Below are positions 63,217 to 64,000 of a stretch of DNA of 64,000 bases, piece after piece. The notes under the pieces were generated by a model, which was not told the DNA's origin, did no database searches, and saw only the letters and a program-made list of their open reading frames with translations. The DNA is from Bog-756 sp963699345. GTDB lineage: Bacteria > Actinomycetota > Acidimicrobiia > Acidimicrobiales > RAAP-2. The stretch's first letter is position 1; each line of letters opens with the position of its first letter. A program made the position numbers and the translations under genes. Location of the stretch: assembly GCA_963699345.1 (NCBI GenBank), contig CAVOTL010000005.1, forward strand, positions 1,612,001-1,676,000. The letters run 5' to 3'.

Positions 63217-64000
63217 TCAGGCCTTCTGACTCTCCGACAACGTCTGGGTCGTGCCCGCCGCGTCGACGGAGAATCCGACGGCCAGACAGCCGCCCGAGGT
63301 GCAGGCGACGGCGTCGAAGAGACTCGCCGTGTCCCCGGTCGACGAGGGGGGATCGGGTGGGGACTCGCTCGTCCACTGGGTCCCGTCGAACGACTCGGCG
63401 TAGACCGCGTTGGGCGACAGACCGGGGCTCACCTGGGAGCCGCCACTCGCCGTACAGGCGGTGGCCGACAGGCAGGACACCCCGTCGAGGTAGCCGTCGC
63501 CCGAGGGAGGAGCGCCCGTCGTCTGGATCGACCAGGACGATCCGTCCCACACCTCGGCCAACGCCAGGCAGGGACAGGGGTTCCCGGTACCCGACGCGTA
63601 GCCACCGACCGCCTCGCAGTCGGTCAGGGAGATGCACGACACGGCGCTGATGGTGGAGATCTCGGCGCCGGGTCCGTTCAGGGCGTCCGGTTCGGAGGTG
63701 AAGGTGGCGCCGTTCCACTCGTAGGACGTGGTGGCGGTGACGTCACCCCCTCCCGGGTAGTACCCGCCGACCACCATGCACCCGGTCGGCGTGCACGAGA
63801 CCGCACTCAACCCGGGGCCGTCCCCGGGCCCGGGCAGGGCCGGTCCGCTCAACGTCGTCCAGGTGGTGCCGTTCCACGCCTCGGCCAGATTCACCGAATC
63901 CGCCCCGCCGGTGTAGCTGCTGTACGTGGCCCCGACCGCCAGGCAGGACGCCGGAGAGATGCACGACACGCCGTAGAGGAGGACCGACGGGACGCCGGCG
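63217..64000 (-). CDS. Secreted Cys-rich propeller-like protein, C-terminal part (5' end outside the window)
   Basis: The frame is open to the right edge, and 260 residues are visible. The sequence is made of repeats of about 50-55 residues with the pattern (A/G)VSC.S...C.AVGGY......AE.W(N/D)G..W, for example VSCISPASCLAVG, VSCTPTGCMVVGG, VSCISLTDCEAVGG, VSCLSATACTASGG and VACTSGGCLAVG. Each unit has a Cys pair and probably forms one propeller blade. Such proteins are common, uncharacterised and exported in actinobacteria. The signal peptide must lie beyond 64,000. Confidence 0.8.
   Translation of the reverse strand, partial: AGVPSVLLYGVSCISPASCLAVGATYSSYTGGADSVNLAEAWNGTTWTTLSGPALPGPGDGPGLSAVSCTPTGCMVVGGYYPGGGDVTATTSYEWNGATFTSEPDALNGPGAEISTISAVSCISLTDCEAVGGYASGTGNPCPCLALAEVWDGSSWSIQTTGAPPSGDGYLDGVSCLSATACTASGGSQVSPGLSPNAVYAESFDGTQWTSESPPDPPSSTGDTASLFDAVACTSGGCLAVGFSVDAAGTTQTLSESQKA

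Overview
The window is high-GC DNA from an actinobacterium. The left end carries crgA, a trpG/pabA-type amidotransferase, pknB, pbpA, pstP, fhaB, fhaA and tRNA-Leu, in the same order and orientations as the origin-proximal region of Mycobacterium, but without pknA and rodA. Other traits (42-residue GYWLVASDGG repeats, many lipoproteins with Thr/Ser-rich linkers, CoA-ligase/thiolase/DUF35 clusters, very high GC3) suggest an Acidimicrobiia-like lineage. That placement is an inference, not a measurement.

Layout. (1) 1-6.8 kb: cell-envelope signalling and peptidoglycan genes, one minus-strand run fhaA-fhaB-pstP-pbpA-pknB, convergent with the amidotransferase gene. (2) 6.99-8.4 kb: tRNA-Leu(CAG) with an IS481-type element placed exactly at its 3' end, flanked by a 16-bp duplication of the tRNA end. 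(3) 8.5-12.7 kb: a lower-GC accessory stretch of orphan lipoproteins, a frameshifted secreted-protein gene and eroded remnants. (4) 12.7-22.8 kb: GMC oxidoreductase, CoA ligase, a secreted hypothetical, a branched-chain-type binding lipoprotein, and a class III cyclase/AAA+ ATPase/TPR regulator split by a frameshift. (5) 22.9-34 kb: an 8.2-kb gene for a repetitive secreted protein (six N-terminal repeats, twelve DUF11/DUF7507-like repeats), then a polytopic membrane protein and a small lipoprotein. (6) 34-41.6 kb: a CoA-dependent catabolic cluster (SDR, acyl-CoA ligase, HIBADH-type dehydrogenase, DUF35, thiolase-like protein with Ser in place of the nucleophilic Cys, CMD protein, MaoC hydratase, amidohydrolase), plausibly for steroid side-chain-like or aromatic acids. 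(7) 41.7-45.4 kb: a sedolisin (S53) protease with IPT/TIG domains. (8) 45.5-48.2 kb: a compact operon of RHH protein, DNA methyltransferase with an extra C-terminal domain, and a putative nuclease. (9) 48.4-54.6 kb: fatty-acid-hydroxylase-like protein, acyltransferase, cNMP-binding patatin, and a divergent FtsX-like permease plus an ABC ATPase fused to a cNMP-binding domain, then a GGDEF protein. (10) 54.8-64 kb: three GT-C-like or polytopic envelope proteins and two secreted repeat/propeller proteins.

Themes. Second-messenger domains are concentrated here: a class III cyclase, two cNMP-binding effectors and a GGDEF protein. Four otherwise well-conserved genes are each broken by a single frame change (near 9,225, 21,645, 33,784 and 50,155), three of them at or next to a homopolymer. 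This looks more like base-calling error than four independent pseudogenes, but raw reads would be needed to decide. The most unusual genetic units are the cNMP-gated permease/patatin locus, the RHH-methyltransferase-nuclease operon, the Ser-for-Cys thiolase/DUF35 pair, and the IS at the tRNA 3' end.
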